Source: a virus | Reading direction: 5' to 3' (one strand) | IMG/VR virus record: IMGVR_UViG_3300044960_000659 | Span: 1 to 41,588 of that record | Length of the DNA stretch: 41,588 nucleotides | Shown: piece by piece, positions 40,957 to 41,588 of the stretch | Layout of the letters: each line of letters begins with the position of its first letter | Numbering within the stretch: the first letter of the stretch is position 1 | Translations under genes and position numbers: made by a program | The notes under the pieces: model-generated | Databases searched by the model: none | What the model was told of the DNA's origin: nothing | What the model saw: the letters and a program-made list of their open reading frames with translations, nothing else

Positions 40957-41588
40957 ATGGCCAATAACAAGACGCTCCGAGGCTATGTCAAGAACTCGCT
41001 CGGCGGTGCGATCTCCGGCCTGTCGGTGAAGGCATACGGGAGGGCGAACGACGGTACGCTCACCTACTCCGGCGTGTCCACGACGACCGACTCGAACGGG
41101 TTCTGGCAGCTTACTGTCGATCTGGACATCCCCGAGAGTGGGATGTACGCGATCGAGATCCATAACACGACCACCGGGGAGAAGCGTTGGATTCACCCGG
41201 ATATCTCGTTCATGGCGCAGGAGATCATCGGCGCGGGTGGTGTGGCCCCGCTGGCGGCGGGGTCGGTGACATCGACGCTGTTGGCCTCTGAGGCAGCGAC
41301 GGATACGGTGATCGGTAGCCGGACGGTCGATCAGAACATCGCGACATCGTTTTCCAACACGGGGAATCTCACGACGCTGCTGTCGTTCTTCGCGAAAGCG
41401 CTGAAGGCAGCGGTAGGCGGGACGAACTGGTACTCCACCCCGTCCAGCGGGACATTGAACGAGAAGGTGAAGAACGCGGGGTCTACCCCGAGCATCGCCG
41501 CTGGGACGGATGCGTCGAAGCCGAGCGCGTCTTCGGCGGGTTCCGGTGCGTTGTACCTGGCGACCGACACTGACAAGCTCTACCGCTC
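40957..41588 (+). CDS. Tail fibre protein, cut by the window edge
   Basis: The reading frame opens at ATG 40957 after a very good TAGGAGGTGA ribosome site and runs off the end of the window (210 complete codons). It starts MANNKTLRGYVKNSLGGAISG, a carboxypeptidase-regulatory/Ig-like fold that may anchor to the tail, then has GSVTSTLLASEAATDTVIGSRTVD and ends near LYLATDTDKLYR, a turn common in fibre shafts. Host receptor recognition is expected in the missing part. The frame does not continue plausibly into position 1, so the window does not simply close into a circle here. Confidence 0.8.
   Translation, partial: MANNKTLRGYVKNSLGGAISGLSVKAYGRANDGTLTYSGVSTTTDSNGFWQLTVDLDIPESGMYAIEIHNTTTGEKRWIHPDISFMAQEIIGAGGVAPLAAGSVTSTLLASEAATDTVIGSRTVDQNIATSFSNTGNLTTLLSFFAKALKAAVGGTNWYSTPSSGTLNEKVKNAGSTPSIAAGTDASKPSASSAGSGALYLATDTDKLYR

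Noticed and set aside
1-41588. Window as a complete circular genome
   Set aside because: The fibre frame at the right end does not continue as plausible protein at position 1, so sequence is missing or the genome is linear.

Overview
The window looks like most of a tailed double-stranded DNA phage genome with podovirus-type architecture: terminase, portal, giant internal virion proteins, scaffold, major capsid protein, adaptor, nozzle and fibre, with no tape-measure or tail-sheath gene visible. The host is probably a GC-rich bacterium of the Chloroflexota. The main clue is the last ~100 residues of the endolysin, which resemble a repeat common in secreted Chloroflexota proteins; this is an inference. 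No integrase, CRISPR array, rRNA gene or complete insertion sequence was recognised.

Layout. Positions 1-332 hold a dense series of perfect inverted repeats. From about 300 to 1,067 lies a leftward gene for an Ala-rich protein of unknown function with its own promoter. From about 1,691 to 15,632 runs one long leftward operon, mostly with start/stop overlaps of 1-4 bases. In transcription order it encodes a possible annealing protein with a zinc ribbon, a C-terminal HTH protein, a small protein, a DnaB-type helicase, a Holliday-junction-resolvase-like nuclease, family A DNA polymerase, DnaG-type primase, a Cas4/RecB-like Fe-S nuclease, a small protein, a two-domain endolysin, two small proteins, ThyX, a DUF5662-like protein, a small protein, a class II ribonucleotide reductase, another PD-(D/E)XK nuclease and three tandem small paralogs. 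It ends at an intrinsic terminator near 1,517-1,564.

The control region (15.6-17.1 kb) holds a promoter for the replication operon, CAAGTGGCA iterons, a G-quadruplex motif, about ten hairpins in 0.7 kb, a short tRNA-like element and a leftward XRE-type repressor gene with its own promoter and operator-like half-sites. This is the best candidate for the replication origin and main switch.

From 17.1 kb to the end everything reads rightward: a lectin-like protein, small and large terminase, several small basic proteins, portal, structural proteins of unknown fold, a transglycosylase/NlpC protein, a 2,418-residue giant protein, scaffold, major capsid protein, a zinc-ribbon protein, adaptor, nozzle-like protein, a Vsr-like nuclease and a tail fibre cut by the window edge. 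Replication genes supply DNA and dNTPs, the late block packages and ejects it, and two separate wall-lytic enzymes act at release (endolysin) and entry (virion transglycosylase).

The least explained parts are the two hairpin arrays flanking the leftward block, the iteron/G4 region, the Ala-rich hairpin-laden gene, and the giant virion protein with winged-helix-like segments and an AT-richer coiled-coil island.
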